DNA of 64,000 nt from a virus, in the IMG/VR virus record IMGVR_UViG_3300046000_008568, positions 30,501 through 94,500 of that record. One strand, written 5' to 3'. Every line of letters starts with the position of its first letter. Position 1 is the stretch's first letter. The notes under the pieces were generated by a model. That model saw only the letters and a list, made by a program, of their open reading frames with translations. It ran no database searches and was not told the origin of the DNA. A program made the translations under genes and the position numbers. Below, piece by piece: positions 54,145 to 63,045 of this stretch.

Positions 54145-55974
54145 ATGGGTATAGTTATAAAAACCGAAGATACTGCTTTTAATTTAGAAAACATTAAATC
54201 TCAATTAAGTACTTTAAGTCCTGATGAAAAAACTAAATTATTAGAATACTTATCTGCTACTCCACAACTAGATATAACAAATAATGATATAACATTAGTT
54301 ACTGGTTTATGGAATATAAGTCGAGTAGGTAGAGATTTTGATCATTACATTGAACATTTTAAAAACTTCTTAGATATTCCTATGAAGATGTTTATTTATG
54401 TTCCCCAAGAATTAGAATACTTAGTTTGGGAAAAACGTTCTAAAGAAAATACACATGTTAGAACATTTGAATTAAATAACATTAAAGATAATTTCTATGC
54501 TCCATTTTGGGATAAAACCCAAGAAATTAGAAATAATCCTGAATGGTTAAATCAAACTGGAGAACATGGATGGTTACCTAATAGCCCTCAAGCATCAAAT
54601 GAATGGTATAATCCAATTGTACAATCAAAAATGTTTATGCTTCACGACGCTAAAGTTATGAATGTATTTGATACAGATTATTTCCTTTGGTTAGATGCAG
54701 GTATCAGCAATACAGTATATGATAAACACTTTAGTTCAGATAAATGTTTAGACAAAATTACTCCATATCTAAGTACATTTTTATTTTTAAGTTATCCTTA
54801 TGAAGCAAAAGATGAAATTCATGGGTTTGATTTTAAAGCAATAAACAAATATGCTAGAGAAGAAGTAAAATATGTTTGTAGAGGCGGATTATTTGGAGGA
54901 CATAAAGACTTTCTCTCTCAAGCTAATGGAACTTATTATTCATTACTTCAAGATACATTAAATTCTGGATACATGGGTACTGAAGAGAGCATTTTTAGTA
55001 TAATGTCTCATTTAGAACCTCACATTTATAGACGTTACGCTTTAGATGGAAACGGATTAATTATAAAATTTACTCAAGCATTATTAGATGATCAAGTAGA
55101 ATTAGAAAATAATAGTACTCGTGCTCATGTTTTACCTAAAGGAATTTATACTCCACATAAAACTAAAACATCCCTCTACATGCTTACCTTTAACTTCCCA
55201 GAACAAATTAAGCATACCTTAGCTACTTGGGAAGAAAATTCATCTGATTGGCTTTCTAAACCTAGAAAAATATTATTAGACAATTCAACTGACTATGCAG
55301 CACAGGAAGATAATAAATTAGTTGCTCATCAATATGGGTTTGAATATATTTCATTAGAAGGAAACATAGGAATAAATGGTGGAAGATTATTTGCCGCTAA
55401 ACACTTTGATGAGTCTGATAGTGATTATTATTTCTTCTTTGAAGACGATATGGGGCTAAACCCAGCAAGTGATACTGGTTCATGTAGAAATGGATTTAAA
55501 AATCATATTCCTAATCTATATAAGCACGTTCACGAAATAATGGCTAGAGAAGAATTTGATTTCTTAAAACTATCATTTACAGAAGTATACATGGATAACA
55601 ATATCCAAGTATCATGGTATAATGTCCCTCAAGACTTCAGAAGTTTCCTATGGCCCGACTATGATCAACTCCCAGTTTCTGGTTTAGATCCGTATGCTCC
55701 AAGAACCAAATTTGATAAGGTAGAAGTCCACAATGAGGTATCGTATATTTCAGGAGAAATTTATTATTGCAACTGGCCTATGATTGTAAGTAGAGAGGGT
55801 AATAAGAAAATGTTTTTAGATGTAGAATGGGCTCACCCCTATGAACAAACTTGGATGAGTTATATGTTTCAAGAAACAGTTAAAGGAAATATTAAACCAG
55901 CAATATTATTAGCTTCCCCTGTATGGCATAATAGAATAGTCTATTATAAACCAGAAGAAAGACGTGAGAATTAA
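54145..55974 (+). CDS. Two-domain glycosyltransferase (HtrL/YibB-like + GT-A)
   Basis: 609 aa. After an N-terminal helical lead, residues ~48-340 resemble the HtrL/YibB family (ITLVTGLWNISR, MFIYVP, QSKMFMLHDA, YFLWLDAGI near 183, GLFGGHKDFL). Residues ~345-600 look like a second GT-A domain (LYMLTFNFPEQIKHTLATW, GINGGRLFAAKHF, FFFEDDMGL near 433). Two transferase domains in one chain suggest sequential addition of two sugars. Last gene of the block; the next gene is DNA polymerase. Confidence 0.65.
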   Translation: MGIVIKTEDTAFNLENIKSQLSTLSPDEKTKLLEYLSATPQLDITNNDITLVTGLWNISRVGRDFDHYIEHFKNFLDIPMKMFIYVPQELEYLVWEKRSKENTHVRTFELNNIKDNFYAPFWDKTQEIRNNPEWLNQTGEHGWLPNSPQASNEWYNPIVQSKMFMLHDAKVMNVFDTDYFLWLDAGISNTVYDKHFSSDKCLDKITPYLSTFLFLSYPYEAKDEIHGFDFKAINKYAREEVKYVCRGGLFGGHKDFLSQANGTYYSLLQDTLNSGYMGTEESIFSIMSHLEPHIYRRYALDGNGLIIKFTQALLDDQVELENNSTRAHVLPKGIYTPHKTKTSLYMLTFNFPEQIKHTLATWEENSSDWLSKPRKILLDNSTDYAAQEDNKLVAHQYGFEYISLEGNIGINGGRLFAAKHFDESDSDYYFFFEDDMGLNPASDTGSCRNGFKNHIPNLYKHVHEIMAREEFDFLKLSFTEVYMDNNIQVSWYNVPQDFRSFLWPDYDQLPVSGLDPYAPRTKFDKVEVHNEVSYISGEIYYCNWPMIVSREGNKKMFLDVEWAHPYEQTWMSYMFQETVKGNIKPAILLASPVWHNRIVYYKPEERREN

Positions 55975-55994
55975 AGAAAAAAATCGTATATTTA
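55964..55994 (+). promoter_or_regulatory. Weak class I-like promoter: GTGA-N19-TATATTTA
   Basis: CGTATATTTA at 55985-55994, 7 bp before the polymerase ATG, has the class I -7 form, but the -33 site reads GTGA. Low confidence. Confidence 0.35.
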
Positions 55995-56001
55995 AAAGGT
56001 T

Positions 56002-58587
56002 ATGTATCAAGCAATTTATTACAATAGAAGCGCAAAGCAATATCATTTAAGAGATGACAAAAAAGGATGGGTTGAGTTCCAATACCGTCCTACTTGTTAT
56101 GTTGCTAACGAAAGAGGAGAATACCAAACTTTAGAAGGCAATAGAGTAACTCCAACCAAACAATACACCTACAAAGACACTAGCGCTTATGAAAGCGATG
56201 TGGACAAATTTACTCGTATTCTAGTAGATACATACTATGAATCAGATGATGTATCATCATATCAAAATATAGTTTATTTAGATATTGAGTGTGAAATAGC
56301 AGGAGCACTTACTCAAGACAGTGTTCGAAATCCTCAAGGTAAAATAACTGCTATTGCATTGTACGATAATAATTCTACAACTTATTTCTGTTATATATTA
56401 GATGAAGCACAAGCTATGACTCCTTCTGAAACAGAAGGCAGAAGCATCATACCTTGCCCATCAGAGAAAGACTTATTAGCACGATTTCTTAATAAATGGG
56501 AAGAATTAGACCCAACCATTATATCAGGTTGGAACAGCGAATTCTTCGATATACCGTACTTATATCATCGAATGGCCAAGGTATTGGGAAAAGAAGAGGC
56601 CGTGCGTATATCGCCGTTAAATCAAGTAGATGACACTGAATTCTTGGGAGTTAAAACCACTACTATAGCAGGTTTAAACCATCTTGATTATATGTTATTG
56701 TTTAAAAAATATGTAACAACTCAAGAACCATCTTATGCTCTAGGAAATGTGGGTGAAAAATATGTTAACTTAGGCAAACTTGAATATTTAGGATCTTTAG
56801 ATAAATTATTTAAAGACGATATTCAAAAGTTTATAGATTATAATATTCGAGACGTTGAAATTATTATTGAATTAGAGAAAAAACTTAAATTCATTGATTT
56901 AACAGTTACAGTGTGTCATTTATGTCATGTACCATATAATCAAATTTATATGTCAACTATGTTAAATGAAGGCGCTATTTTAACTTATTTAAAACGTAAA
57001 GGTATAGTTTCACCAAACAAACCTACAACATATAATCCTTCATTACGAGATATTAAAGAAGAATATGCTGGTGGTTATTTAAAAGATCCAACACCGGGAT
57101 TATACGAATGGGTTATTGACTTAGATTTTACATCACTGTACCCATCAATTATTCGTTCCTTAAACATAGGCATTGAAACATTAGTAGGACGTATTGTAAA
57201 TAGAGATAAATACGATAACCAATGGTCCCTTAAAGAATTAAAATTGCTCAACCCAGAAACTGAAGTTACTATTGAACGAATTAACGCTAATCGAGGAGTA
57301 GTTCGTTCTACTGTAAAAGTAGGTAAAATGGTTGAATTAATTGAACAAGAAAACTGGATTATATCTGCTCCTGGTGTTATATTTAGTAAAACTAAGGAAA
57401 GTGTAGTTTGTGAAATATTAACAGATTGGTTTAATAAAAGAAGTGAATATAAAGCGTTAATGAAAGATGCTTTTAAAGTTAAAAAAGATCCAATATTAGG
57501 AGACTTTTACAATAGAAGACAACACGCTTATAAAATTAAATTAAATGATGTTTACGGATGTTATGCTATTAATGGTTGGAGATACACGGATGGACATAAA
57601 TTTATATCTAAAGCAATTACCTTAACAGGACAACGATTAATTCAAGAATCTATTAAACATGTAAACAACTGGATGAATACCCAGATTAATACAGAAGGTA
57701 TAGATTATATTGTAACATCCGATACCGATTCACTTTTTATTCAAGTTAAAGATTTACTTAGACAGAGATATCCTGATTTAGATTTAAACAATAGAGAAGA
57801 AACAGTTAAATACGTTTTGGAGATTGCTACTGAAGTACAACAAATTGCAAATGATAACTTACATGGTTTAGTAGTTGAATTGTTTAATCTTCATGATAGA
57901 GAGCATTACTTTGATTTAAAACAAGAGGTTGTACTCGAACGAGGTTATTTTGCAGGTAAAAGACGTTACGCTCAATTTATTGTAAATAAAGAAGGTGTTC
58001 CTGTTGAAGAGTTAGATATTAAAGGTTTAGACCTAATGAAATCAAATTTTCCACCATACTTTAGAAACTTTGCAAAACAGTTACTTCAAGATATTATGTT
58101 TGGTAAACCTAAACCTGATATAGATAAGCAAATCCTAGCATTTAGAGAAAGTATAGATACAGTAGATTGGAAATTATTATTAAAACCTACTGGATTAAAG
58201 AATGTAAGTGGGTACATCGCTTCATCTCCCAGATCCGGTGAGATATTTTCTAAACTCGAAACAAAATGCCCAATCAACACTAAATCAGCTATATATTATA
58301 ATGATTTGCTTAGATTTAAAAAATTAGATAAACAATTTAATACATTCCAAATTGGAGATAAAATGTTCATTGCTTATTTAAAAGATAACCCATATAAAAT
58401 AGAAGTAATAGGGTTTAACGGATATAATGACCCTCCATTTATTACAGAATTTATAGAAAAGTATTTAGACAAAACTAAAATTTTTGATTCTATTCTACGA
58501 AATAAATTAGAAACTATTTATGATGATTTAAAGTGGGGAAAACCTATATTCAATAATAACATAAATAAATTTTTTAAATTTGGATAA
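56002..58587 (+). CDS. Family B replicative DNA polymerase (gp43-like)
   Basis: 861 aa (T4 gp43 898 aa). Exonuclease motif I is YLDIECEIAG (~92-101); further motifs are ISGWNSEFFDIPYL (exo II), polymerase motif A DLDFTSLYPSIIRS (~373-386), motif B KLNDVYGCYAI (~513-523) and motif C TSDTDSLFI (~572-580). All acidic catalytic residues are present, so it should both polymerise and proofread. It is the main replicase, with the clamp gene 27 bp downstream. Confidence 0.96.
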   Translation: MYQAIYYNRSAKQYHLRDDKKGWVEFQYRPTCYVANERGEYQTLEGNRVTPTKQYTYKDTSAYESDVDKFTRILVDTYYESDDVSSYQNIVYLDIECEIAGALTQDSVRNPQGKITAIALYDNNSTTYFCYILDEAQAMTPSETEGRSIIPCPSEKDLLARFLNKWEELDPTIISGWNSEFFDIPYLYHRMAKVLGKEEAVRISPLNQVDDTEFLGVKTTTIAGLNHLDYMLLFKKYVTTQEPSYALGNVGEKYVNLGKLEYLGSLDKLFKDDIQKFIDYNIRDVEIIIELEKKLKFIDLTVTVCHLCHVPYNQIYMSTMLNEGAILTYLKRKGIVSPNKPTTYNPSLRDIKEEYAGGYLKDPTPGLYEWVIDLDFTSLYPSIIRSLNIGIETLVGRIVNRDKYDNQWSLKELKLLNPETEVTIERINANRGVVRSTVKVGKMVELIEQENWIISAPGVIFSKTKESVVCEILTDWFNKRSEYKALMKDAFKVKKDPILGDFYNRRQHAYKIKLNDVYGCYAINGWRYTDGHKFISKAITLTGQRLIQESIKHVNNWMNTQINTEGIDYIVTSDTDSLFIQVKDLLRQRYPDLDLNNREETVKYVLEIATEVQQIANDNLHGLVVELFNLHDREHYFDLKQEVVLERGYFAGKRRYAQFIVNKEGVPVEELDIKGLDLMKSNFPPYFRNFAKQLLQDIMFGKPKPDIDKQILAFRESIDTVDWKLLLKPTGLKNVSGYIASSPRSGEIFSKLETKCPINTKSAIYYNDLLRFKKLDKQFNTFQIGDKMFIAYLKDNPYKIEVIGFNGYNDPPFITEFIEKYLDKTKIFDSILRNKLETIYDDLKWGKPIFNNNINKFFKFG

Positions 58588-58610
58588 TCAAAAAATAATT
58601 ATTATATTTA
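58580..58610 (+). promoter_or_regulatory. Class I promoter TTGG-N19-TATATTTA
   Basis: TTGG 58580-58583 overlaps the polymerase stop region; TATATTTA 58603-58610, only 4 bp before the clamp ATG, which implies a very short leader. Confidence 0.6.
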
Positions 58611-58614
58611 CAAT

Positions 58615-59355
58615 ATGATTCAAAAATTAGACTTAGTAGAAAATATTGAAAAATACTACCTTGGTGGTATTGTTGAAAGTGTTAAATGGAAAGTATCCAA
58701 TAAAAAACTTCACATTGATTTCGTATCACCACATCAAGACTTAGTAGGTCATGTTGAATGTGATATTGAATTAACTGATGGTGTTTTAGGTATATTTAAC
58801 ACTAGTAGTTTATTAAAATTGTTAAGTATTTTAGATATGGATATTCTAATTACTATTGAACAACAGTTTAAAACACCTGTAAAATTATTAATTGAGGATT
58901 CTAATTTCTCACTTCAATACTCATTAGCCGATCCATATGTTATTGCTCCCTCACCTTCAATAGACGAACCAGAATATGAAACTACGTTTACTATTGATGC
59001 TGAATTTATAACTAGATTTTCTAAAGCAAAAAGCGCATTAGGTGCGAATACTAAAGACATATGTCGAGTATCTAATACGGTGCATGAAGATGGAAATAAG
59101 CAAGTAAAGTTTATATTAGGTGAACCAACATCTCATTCTAATAAAATAGAATTCACCTGCGATGCTTCATATGAATCTGATCAGTCCAATATCCTCCCAT
59201 TTAATTCAGCTCATATTAAAGAAATTCTTAATGCTAATAAAAATGACATTACAGAAGCTAAAGGATCAATTAGTATGAAAGGGTTACTTAAATTAGAATT
59301 TATTACTGAAACTGGAGTATCAACTTATTACTTACCTGAACTAAGAACTACGTAA
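58615..59355 (+). CDS. Sliding clamp (gp45-like)
   Basis: 246 aa (T4 gp45 228 aa). Two similar beta-alpha halves: residues ~10-115 with VKWKVSNKKLHIDFVSPHQDLVGHVE and ~125-245 with FTIDAEFITRFSKAKSALGAN and GSISMKGLLKLEFITETGVSTYYLPE, the clamp fold ending of T4-like proteins. It tethers polymerase and, in T4, also activates late transcription with gp33/gp55. The gene order polymerase, clamp, loader is shared with T4-like phages. One-base overlap with the next gene. Confidence 0.85.
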   Translation: MIQKLDLVENIEKYYLGGIVESVKWKVSNKKLHIDFVSPHQDLVGHVECDIELTDGVLGIFNTSSLLKLLSILDMDILITIEQQFKTPVKLLIEDSNFSLQYSLADPYVIAPSPSIDEPEYETTFTIDAEFITRFSKAKSALGANTKDICRVSNTVHEDGNKQVKFILGEPTSHSNKIEFTCDASYESDQSNILPFNSAHIKEILNANKNDITEAKGSISMKGLLKLEFITETGVSTYYLPELRTT

Positions 59356-59564
59356 TGGAACAAATGATTAAAGTAAACGATGACTTGTTCTTAATAAAAA
59401 GAACAACTAACGAATTATATGAACGTTTTGCAAGTTTATGGAATGAAACATCTATAAACCACAAAACATTTAAAAAAGATGGCCGAATGTACTTCTGTGA
59501 ACTTATAGAAGAGGCCCAAATTATAGAAGATAATATTAACCAAAAACAAGAAGAAAATGATTAA
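59355..59564 (+). CDS. Small helical protein between the clamp and GroES
   Basis: 69 aa, starting on the TAATG of the clamp stop and overlapping GroES by 8 bp. Sequence IKVNDDLFLIKRTTNELYERFASLWNETSINHKTF, then acidic EEAQIIEDNINQKQEEND. No family recognised. Tight coupling on both sides supports translation. Confidence 0.55.
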   Translation: MEQMIKVNDDLFLIKRTTNELYERFASLWNETSINHKTFKKDGRMYFCELIEEAQIIEDNINQKQEEND

Positions 59565-59853
59565 AGCAGTATGGGATGCCATAATTGTAAAGGCAGACGA
59601 GAAAAATGACCGTATGCATGGGAAATTTATTATTCCCGATTTAAGCCAAGAAAAAGCAATAATTGGAACAGTTACCGATGTAGGACCAGGAAAATGGAAT
59701 GCAGCTGGAACCGAAAGAGTTCCTATGTCCTTTAAAATAGGGGATAGAGTGTTATTACCTCAAGTAGGATTAACCAAACTAGAGTGGGATGGAATAGAAT
59801 ACTTAGCAACCTCAGAGGCTACAGTATTAGGATTAATTGAAGAACAAAACTAA
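59557..59853 (+). CDS. groES: Co-chaperonin GroES (gp31-like role)
   Basis: 98 aa. The beta-barrel pattern IIVKADEKNDRM, mobile-loop hydrophobics FIIPD, IIGTVTDVGPG, FKIGDRVLLPQVG and YLATSEATVLGLI match GroES (E. coli 97 aa). It caps the GroEL encoded two bases downstream. In T4 the phage GroES-like gp31 is needed to fold capsid protein gp23 in host GroEL; here the phage also carries the large ring. Confidence 0.93.
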   Translation: MIKAVWDAIIVKADEKNDRMHGKFIIPDLSQEKAIIGTVTDVGPGKWNAAGTERVPMSFKIGDRVLLPQVGLTKLEWDGIEYLATSEATVLGLIEEQN

Positions 59854-59855
59854 AT

Positions 59856-61487
59856 ATGAAAACAGCCTTTAATCAAGAAGCTAAAGAGAAATTAGCAAAG
59901 GGTATTAAAACCGTAGCAGATGCTGTTGGTTCTACCTTAGGTCCATACGGACGAAATGTATTATTCCTTGACGAATATGGAAGTGTACGTAGTACAAAAG
60001 ATGGTGTAACTGTAGCTAAAGAGCTTAAAAATCTTGAGGATCCTATTGAACATATGGGTGCTCAAATGATAAAAGAAGCATCTATTAAAACGGCTGATAA
60101 AGCCGGAGATGGAACTACTACATCAACTGTATTAGCTAATGAGTTAATTCAAAAAGCATTTAGCAGTATAAACACTAATACTAATGTAGTATCTGTAAAA
60201 AAAGGTATTGAAGCCGGAGCTGCTGAGGTGTTAGCAGGTTTAAAACAAATTAAACGTGAAATTACTTCTCCTGAACAAATTAAACAGGTAGCTACTATTT
60301 CTGCTAACAATGATGAAGAAATTGGAGCATTAGTTGCTGAAGCAATGGAATTAGTAGGACAAGATGGTGTGGTAACGGTTGAAGAATCTAAAACAGGAGA
60401 AACATCATTAGAAACAGTTGAAGGTATCCAATTCGATAGAGGATACAAATCAATGTATTTTGTAACTGATAATAACTCAATGTCAGCCACATTACAAAAC
60501 CCAGTAATCTTAATTTATAACGGACGTTTAGTATCAGTTAAAGAATTACTTCCAATTCTTGAAGGTGCTTCTCAAACAGATAGTTCATTATTAATCATTG
60601 CTGAAGATATTGATGGTGAAGCATTATCTACGTTGATCGTAAATAAAATGAGAGGTATGTTAAAAGTAGTAGCAGTTAAAGCTCCTGATTTTGGAGATAG
60701 ACGTGCTGCTGTTTTAGAAGATATTGCTACTGTAACTGGTGGAACTGTAGTAACACCTGAAAAAGGTATGAAATTAGACAGATTTAATTCTGAATGGTTT
60801 GGTACTTCTAGAGTTGTAACTGTAACTAAAGATACTACTACAATTGTAGATGGTAGAGGTGAAGAAACAGCTGTTCAAGAACGCGTATCTGAACTTAAAG
60901 AGCAAATCAACAAGGCAACCTCAGCGTTTGAAAAAGAACATTTACAAGAACGTTTAGGTAAATTAGTAGGTGGTGTAGCCGTAATCAACATTGGTGGTGC
61001 TACTGAAACCGAAATTAAAGAGAAAAAAGACCGTATCGATGATGCTTTACAAGCAACAAAAGCTGCTTTAGAAGAAGGTTTATTGCCTGGTGGTGGTATT
61101 GCTTTATTAGAAGCTAGAGAAGGAATTACTCAAAACAAAACAGACGGAGGTGATTTTAACTTAGGTAAAAGAATCGTTTACACTGCTTGTGGTGCTCCAT
61201 TCTTAAAAATCCTTACAAACGCTGGTATTGAAACTACAAATGAAATAGTTTTTGATCTTCGTAAAGCTAGAGAGGATAACCCAGAAACAGGTCGTACATT
61301 TGGGTATAATATAAAAACAGAAACAGTAACAGATATGTTTGAAGCTGGTATTATCGATCCGATGAAAGTAGTACGTACCGCGTTAGCAAATGCTGTATCT
61401 GTTGCCGGGACTGTATTAATAACAGAATGTGTACTTTATAACGAACCTAAAAAAGATAAAGATGATCAACAACACCCTATGGGTTGA
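59856..61487 (+). CDS. groEL: Chaperonin GroEL, phage-encoded
   Basis: 543 aa, the full length of bacterial GroEL (548). ATP-site motifs are intact: GSTLGPYGRNV, STKDGVTVAKEL and GDGTTTSTVLANEL, plus the hydrolytic Asp in RIDDALQATKAALEEG. Normal Gly-Gly-Met repeats at the C-terminus are missing; it ends DKDDQQHPMG. The full pair would give an independent folding chamber for virion proteins. The 3' end overlaps the clamp loader start by 26 bp. Confidence 0.96.
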   Translation: MKTAFNQEAKEKLAKGIKTVADAVGSTLGPYGRNVLFLDEYGSVRSTKDGVTVAKELKNLEDPIEHMGAQMIKEASIKTADKAGDGTTTSTVLANELIQKAFSSINTNTNVVSVKKGIEAGAAEVLAGLKQIKREITSPEQIKQVATISANNDEEIGALVAEAMELVGQDGVVTVEESKTGETSLETVEGIQFDRGYKSMYFVTDNNSMSATLQNPVILIYNGRLVSVKELLPILEGASQTDSSLLIIAEDIDGEALSTLIVNKMRGMLKVVAVKAPDFGDRRAAVLEDIATVTGGTVVTPEKGMKLDRFNSEWFGTSRVVTVTKDTTTIVDGRGEETAVQERVSELKEQINKATSAFEKEHLQERLGKLVGGVAVINIGGATETEIKEKKDRIDDALQATKAALEEGLLPGGGIALLEAREGITQNKTDGGDFNLGKRIVYTACGAPFLKILTNAGIETTNEIVFDLRKAREDNPETGRTFGYNIKTETVTDMFEAGIIDPMKVVRTALANAVSVAGTVLITECVLYNEPKKDKDDQQHPMG

Positions 61488-62373
61488 GAAATATAGGTCA
61501 CAAACTTTAGAACAATACGTTGGAAATGAGGGTATAAAAGCCTTCATTTCTAAATGTATTACTAATAATGATATTCCTCACCTATTATTCTATGGTAAAG
61601 CAGGTACAGGTAAAACTACCTTAGCTAAATTAATCACTAGAAATATTAAATGTGATTTGATGTACATAAATGCATCGGATGAAAGAGGTATAGATACTAT
61701 TAGAGAAAAGATTGTTGACTTTGCTTCTGTAAATAGTTTTAACCCTATAAAGGTTGTTATTTTAGATGAAGCAGATTACCTTACACCTCAAGCACAAGCA
61801 GCTTTGCGTAATGTTATGGAAACATATTCTGCTAAAACTAGATTTATATTAACAGCAAATTATGCTGAGCGTATAATTGATCCGTTAAAAAGCAGATGTC
61901 AAACATTTCATATTGAACCACCAACAAAAGGTGAAGTAGCCAAACATACTGCTGGTATCTTAGACCAAGAAGGAGTGTCATATAAATTACCAGCATTAGC
62001 TGGAATAATTAAAACCTATTACCCAGATATTAGAAAAATTATTAATGTTGCTCAACAGTCAATAGATGATAATAATACATTAAATCCTGGGGCATTAATC
62101 GCCAATGTTGAAGACGTATTAAACACCATTATACTGCTGTTAAAAGCACGACCTAAGAGTGTTTGGGCAGATATACGACAAGCAGTAGTCGATGAAGATA
62201 TCAACGATTTTATACCGTTATTTACGGGATTATATGAGCGAGCAACAGAATATACTTCATCTCCTCCTGATGTAGCAATACATGCCGCCCAATATATGTG
62301 GCAAAATAACACAATAGCTGATAAAGAATTAAACTTTATGGCTTTTACATCTCAACTATTAAAAATTAAATAA
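61462..62373 (+). CDS. Clamp loader large subunit (gp44-like AAA+ ATPase)
   Basis: 303 aa from the ATG at 61462, where the family N-terminus begins (NTLWVEKYRSQTLEQYVG); an earlier in-frame ATG at 61429 adds 11 non-conserved residues. Walker A FYGKAGTGKTTLAKL (~43-57), Walker B VVILDEADYLTPQAQAALR, sensor/arginine finger LTANYAERIIDPLKSRCQTF. It opens the clamp with gp62. It overlaps groEL by 26 bp. Confidence 0.93.
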   Translation: MINNTLWVEKYRSQTLEQYVGNEGIKAFISKCITNNDIPHLLFYGKAGTGKTTLAKLITRNIKCDLMYINASDERGIDTIREKIVDFASVNSFNPIKVVILDEADYLTPQAQAALRNVMETYSAKTRFILTANYAERIIDPLKSRCQTFHIEPPTKGEVAKHTAGILDQEGVSYKLPALAGIIKTYYPDIRKIINVAQQSIDDNNTLNPGALIANVEDVLNTIILLLKARPKSVWADIRQAVVDEDINDFIPLFTGLYERATEYTSSPPDVAIHAAQYMWQNNTIADKELNFMAFTSQLLKIK

Positions 62374-62374
62374 A

Positions 62375-62593
62375 ATGGATCAAAAAGAATTGAACATGAA
62401 TGTGGCTTTAAAAGACACAACAGCTATTACTTGTGAAGAATGCGGGCATAGTGTATTTCAAGAAGGAGTATTACTTCGTAAAATATCTCGATTTGTAACA
62501 GGAACTTCCCAAGATGCTCTTATGCCTATACCAGTATTTGCTTGTGCTAACTGTGGACACGTGAATGCTGAATTTATGCCTAAAGATAAATAA
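62375..62593 (+). CDS. Small double-CxxC zinc-ribbon protein
   Basis: 72 aa. CEECGHSVF (~19-27) and CANCGHVNAEF (~56-66) give a four-Cys zinc ribbon, with a basic beta hairpin between (LLRKISRFVTGTSQDALMPIPVF). It lies one base after gp44 and two bases before gp62, so it is made with the clamp loader. Role unknown; zinc-ribbon partners can bind DNA or RNA polymerase. Confidence 0.7.
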   Translation: MDQKELNMNVALKDTTAITCEECGHSVFQEGVLLRKISRFVTGTSQDALMPIPVFACANCGHVNAEFMPKDK

Positions 62594-62595
62594 AA

Positions 62596-63045
62596 ATGAC
62601 AGTATTTGATTGGATGAAACAGGTAACCTATATACGGGATCCTTGGCATACCTTTAGTGATGAAGACAAAGAAAGTTTTAATGTCTATATGCTTCACAAA
62701 GTTATATCAATGCATGAGCCCTATATTGAATTAGCTAACTATTTACAAACGTTATGGTTATTAACTCCTGAGCAAATCTATACTATATATTGTGGTTATT
62801 TACCTGAAAATAAAATATTTGCTAAATATATTAAATCAAGTAAAACCAAAGCAAATTATGATTTAGTTACTATATTAGCTAATCATTACCAATTATCAAC
62901 AAGGGAGATAAAATCTTATCTACATATATTAAGTGAAGATGAAATAAAAAATGTTTTAACTAGCAGAGGAATGAATGATGATGAAATACAAAAACTATTA
63001 AATGAAAAAAGTACCAAAGCATCTAAAGCCTCTACTGGAGCATAA
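62596..63045 (+). CDS. Clamp loader small subunit (gp62-like)
   Basis: 149 aa (T4 gp62 187 aa). FDWMKQVTYIRDPWHTFSDEDKESFNVYMLHKVISM fits the N-terminal helices of gp62, and the next part has VLPENK-like YLPENKIFAKYIKSSK. It joins four gp44 subunits to load the clamp. The C-terminal ~25 residues (NEKSTKASKASTG) are polar and lie in the 44-bp overlap with the nuclease gene. Call supported by sequence and by position. Confidence 0.75.
   Translation: MTVFDWMKQVTYIRDPWHTFSDEDKESFNVYMLHKVISMHEPYIELANYLQTLWLLTPEQIYTIYCGYLPENKIFAKYIKSSKTKANYDLVTILANHYQLSTREIKSYLHILSEDEIKNVLTSRGMNDDEIQKLLNEKSTKASKASTGA

Noticed and set aside
61429-61461. Earlier start for the clamp loader large subunit
   Set aside because: It adds residues with no family match and increases the overlap with groEL; the family N-terminus begins at 61462.
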